From: Punica granatum
Lineage: Eukaryota; Streptophyta; Magnoliopsida; Myrtales; Lythraceae
DNA: 64,000 bases
NCBI RefSeq assembly: GCF_007655135.1
Contig: NC_045129.1
Location: 9,982,001-10,046,000 of the forward strand
Reading direction: 5' to 3'
The notes beneath the pieces were generated by a model. That model was not told the DNA's origin, searched no databases, and saw nothing but the letters and a program-made list of their open reading frames with translations. Positions within the stretch are counted from its first letter, which is position 1; each line of letters begins with the position of its first letter. This document shows, one piece after another, positions 61,272 to 64,000 of the stretch. The position numbers and the translations under genes are program-made.

Positions 61272-62309
61272 TAGTCACTTATCAATGTAACGCAAAGAGC
61301 ATACTGACCAGAGCCCGGCTGAGTCAAACTCGGTGACACTCGCCTAAGTCATTCTCTCCCTCGAAAAAGAAAAAAAAAAGAAAAAAAAGAAATATGAAGC
61401 CTTACTAGTCACTTATCAATGGAACACAACTCGGCTGAGTCATCCTCCCTCTCTACCTCACTCTCTCGAAAAAAGAAAAAGAAAAAAAAGAATTACGCAG
61501 CCTCACTATTCATTATATGACAATGTTAGCGGACTCGGCTGTCACACTCACTCTCTCTCATAAAAAGGAAAAAAAGAAAAAAAAGAAATATGAAGCCTTA
61601 CTAGTCACTTATCAATGGAACGCAACTCGGCTGAGTCATCCTCCCTCTCTACCTCTCTCTCACGAAAAAAGAAAAAGAAAAAAAAGAATTATGAAGCCTT
61701 ACTAGTCACTTATCAATGGAACGCAACTCGGCTGAGCCATCCTCCCTCTCTACCTTTCTCTCTCGAAAAAAGAAAAAGAAAAAAAGAATTACGCAGCCTC
61801 ACTATTCATTATATGACAATGTTAGCGGACTCGGCTGTCACACTCACTCTCTCTCATAAAAAGGAAAAAAAGAAAAAAAAGAAATATGAAGCCTTACTAG
61901 TCACTTATCAATGGAACGCAACTCGGCTGAGTCATCCTCCCTCTCTACCTCTCTCTCTCGAAAAAAGAAAAAGAAAAAAAAGAATTAGCAGCCTCACTAT
62001 TCATTATATGACAATGTTAGCGGACTCGGCTGTCATAATCACTCTCTCTCAAAAAAAAAGAAAAAAAAAGAATTATGAAGCCTCACTATTCATTATATGA
62101 CAATGTTAGCGGACTCGGCTGTCACACTCACTCTAAAAAAGAAAAAAAGAATTATGAAGCATTACTAAGAGCCACAGCTTCCCGCCTTCCATGAGCTAAA
62201 CCCGACGTTCTCTCTCTCTCTCTCAATCAAAAGCGAAGCCGAAAAAGCCATAGCTTCCGCTGCTTCTATAAGTTACATTCTACCCAAGAAGAAGAAGCAG
62301 CCTTCTTGA

Positions 62310-62502
62310 ATGGACCTCCTGAAAATCTTTGGTGCAGACTACTTGGAACAAGTCTTTGGGGCAGACTACCCGGATCAAGACGTCTTGGATGGATTCCTCC
62401 GAGATTGCTCGAGCGTTAAGGATCTCACCGTATCAGGGCAGTTTCGGGCTGGTCATTCAATGCAGACACTGATGCAAGAGGAGCATGCCCTTACCCCAAC
62501 AG
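62310..62502 (+). pseudogene. FBD-like gene fragment, macrosatellite unit 2
   Basis: Near-identical copy of 60521-60713, offset 1789 bases, with the same internal FGADY duplication. The same junction to the LTR follows. Confidence 0.85.
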
Positions 62503-62761
62503 TGGTATTGGAGATTTCGATACTTTAGGGAAGTCTTTGACGGATTAGGGAAGATCTCATTTTCCCGATATGTTTTCATTCTATTATTATCTTGTACCAT
62601 GATTTTCTCTTCTTCTTTCCTCTTGTACGACCTTCCCTTTGTACACCATGAGATTTATATATATATGATCAGGATGTACCAGTAGTGTAGAAAAGAAGAA
62701 TAAAATAATAACTTTCTCCATTCAATTATTTGTCCATCTCCTTCTCTATTTTCAAATTTCA
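62503..62761 (+). mobile_element. copia-type LTR, unit 2
   Basis: Copy of 60714-60973, differing at a handful of positions (for example TGGTATTGG for TGATATTGG at the left end and one T fewer in a T-run). Followed by the same primer-binding site at 62764-62775. Confidence 0.75.
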
Positions 62762-62802
62762 GATGGTATTAGAGCTTTAAGATCCATAAAGTGAGAGAGA
62801 TC

Positions 62803-63059
62803 ATGAGTACCTCCAAATCAATCGATGTGACATCGCTATACTTCCTCAGCACCTCGGATAATCCGGGGACGGCCCTTGTCACTATCGTGCTCAATGGTGA
62901 AAACTACCAAATGTGGTTGAAGGCAATGCTCAGGGCGCTAGAAGCAAAGAACAAGATTGGCTTCATAGACGGGACGCTCAAACAACCGGATCCATCAAGC
63001 CCTGACTATCCGCTGTGGAGGATCAATAATTCCATGATTACATCGTGGATCATCAATTC
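62803..63059 (+). pseudogene. copia gag N-terminus, unit 2 (truncated)
   Basis: Copy of 61015-61271 with one visible amino-acid change (GTALVTIV for GTTLVTIV) and the same truncation point. It shows that the whole block was duplicated as one piece after the truncation. Confidence 0.85.
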
Positions 63060-63996
63060 TAGTCACTTATCAATGTAACGCAAAGAGCATACTGACCAGA
63101 GCCCGGCTGAGTCAAACTCGGTGACACTCGCCTAAGTCATTCTCTCCCTCGAAAAAGAAAAAAAAAGAAAAAAAAGAAATATGAAGCCTTACTAGTCACT
63201 TATCAATGGAACACAACTCGGCTGAGTCATCCTCCCTCTCTACCTCTCTCTCTCGAAAAAAGAAAAAGAAAAAAAAGAATTACGCAGCCTCACTATTCAT
63301 TATATGACAATGTTAGCGGACTCGGCTGTCACACTCACTCTCTCTCGTAAAAAAGAAAAAAAGAAAAAAAAGAATTATGAAGCCTTACTAGTCACTTATC
63401 AATGGAACGCAACTCGGCTGAGCCATCCTCCCTCTCTACCTCTCTCTCTCAAAAAAAGAAAAAGAAAAAAGAATTACGCAGCCTCACTATTCATTATATG
63501 ACAATGTTAGCGGACTTGGCTATCACACTCACTCTCTCTCATAAAAAGGAAAAAAAGAAAAAAAAGAATTATGAAGCCTTACTAGTCACTTATCAATGGA
63601 ATGCAACTCGGCTGAGCCATCCTCCCTCTATACCTCTCTCTCTCGAAAAAAGAAAAAGAAAAAAAAGAATTACTCAGCCTCACTATTCATTATATGACAA
63701 TGTTAGCGGACTCGGCTGTCATAATCACTCTCTCTCAAAAAAAAAGAAAAAAAAAAGAATTATGAAGCCTCACTATTCATTATATGACAATGTTAGCGGA
63801 TTCGGCTGTCACACTCACTCTAAAAAAGAAAAAAAGAATTATGAAGCATTACTAAGAGCCACAGCTTCCCGCCTTCCATGAGCTAAACCCGACGTTCTCT
63901 CTCTTTCTCTCAATCAAAAGCGAAGCCGAAAAAGCCACAGCTTCCGCTGCTTCTGTAAGTTACATTCTACTCAAGAAGAAGAAGCAGCCTTCTTGA

Positions 63997-64000
63997 ATGG
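63997..64000 (+). pseudogene. Start of a third FBD-like fragment at the window edge
   Basis: The leader (GCGAAGCCGAAAAAGCCACA, then CAAGAAGAAGAAGCAGCCTT) and the ATGG of the next FBD fragment are the last bases of the window, 1687 bases after the one at 62310. The unit continues outside. Confidence 0.7.

Larger units (their letters stand above)
60007..64000 (+). repeat. Macrosatellite: FBD fragment + copia LTR/gag + A-rich subrepeat array
   Basis: Three successive units start at about 60007, 61272 and 63060, each with the same variant first subrepeat. Within a unit the order is an array of ~100-bp subrepeats, a gene-derived leader, the FBD-like fragment (ATG at 60521, 62310, 63997), a copia LTR, the primer-binding site and the gag start. 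Gag then joins the next unit's array at exactly the same base (AATTC|TAGTCACTT). The fusion blocks at 60380-61271 and 62165-63059 are almost identical. Subrepeat order, with type A (CACTTATCAATGGAA.GCAACT) and type B (CATTATATGACAATGTTAGC), is A'ABB in unit 1, A'ABAABABB in unit 2 and A'ABABABB in unit 3. The array continues past the window edge. Confidence 0.9.

Noticed and set aside
60007..64000. CRISPR-like array
   Set aside because: The genome is eukaryotic and the units are satellite subrepeats with A-rich tracts, not short repeats with unique spacers.

Overview
This is nuclear DNA of a flowering plant, almost certainly a eudicot. The genes have GT/AG introns, and the families (LRR-II receptor kinase, UGT85-type glycosyltransferase, CAMTA, RABH1/Rab6, tubulin-folding cofactor C, F-box/FBD-like) are plant families. 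The spacers are AT-rich and full of MITEs, foldback elements, a LINE relic and copia debris. I cannot name the species from sequence alone.

Left half (1-33.8 kb): a tandem cluster whose basic unit is a SERK-related LRR receptor kinase gene on the + strand facing, tail to tail, a UGT85-type glucosyltransferase gene on the - strand. Kinase copy 1 (414-4639; its first exon lies left of the window) and copy 2 (11833-16971, complete, 605 aa) are open. Copy 3 (23338-27391) has lost its start exon, two splice donors and two catalytic-core residues. Copy 4 is only a broken last exon (30200-30450). The UGT partners show the reverse pattern: a C-terminal scrap in unit 1 (4985-5213), a frameshifted copy in unit 2 (17330-18432), intact 479-aa genes in units 3 and 4 (27692-29247 and 30714-32269), and an older exon-1 relic at 33.4-33.8 kb. 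Unit 4 is a recent ~3.0-kb tandem duplication of the 3' part of unit 3. Between the units lie large palindromic (foldback) elements, two of them present in both spacers.

Middle (34-53.3 kb): ordinary single-copy genes. These are tubulin-folding cofactor C (34476-35519, -, one exon), a spacer carrying three MITE/foldback elements, a complete CAMTA1/2/3-type calmodulin-binding transcription activator (39162-46725, +, 13 coding exons, 1078 aa), an unrecognised six-exon gene with a C-terminal membrane segment that contains one frame-breaking base (48667-50582, +), and the Golgi Rab GTPase RABH1b (51122-53286, -, six exons, 207 aa).

Right end (53.9-64 kb): decayed repeats. A frameshifted LINE reverse transcriptase carries a second copy of its 3' tail upstream. 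An F-box/FBD-like pseudogene lacks its F-box. From about 60.0 kb to the window edge there is a young macrosatellite. Each unit joins the 5' part of that FBD-like gene to a copia LTR, primer-binding site and gag start, then to an array of ~100-bp A-rich subrepeats whose number differs between units. Two copies of the fusion block are complete here and a third begins at the last bases.

The functional genes do not form a pathway. The cluster records repeated duplication and loss of a kinase/glycosyltransferase pair. I saw no tRNA or rRNA gene and no CRISPR array.
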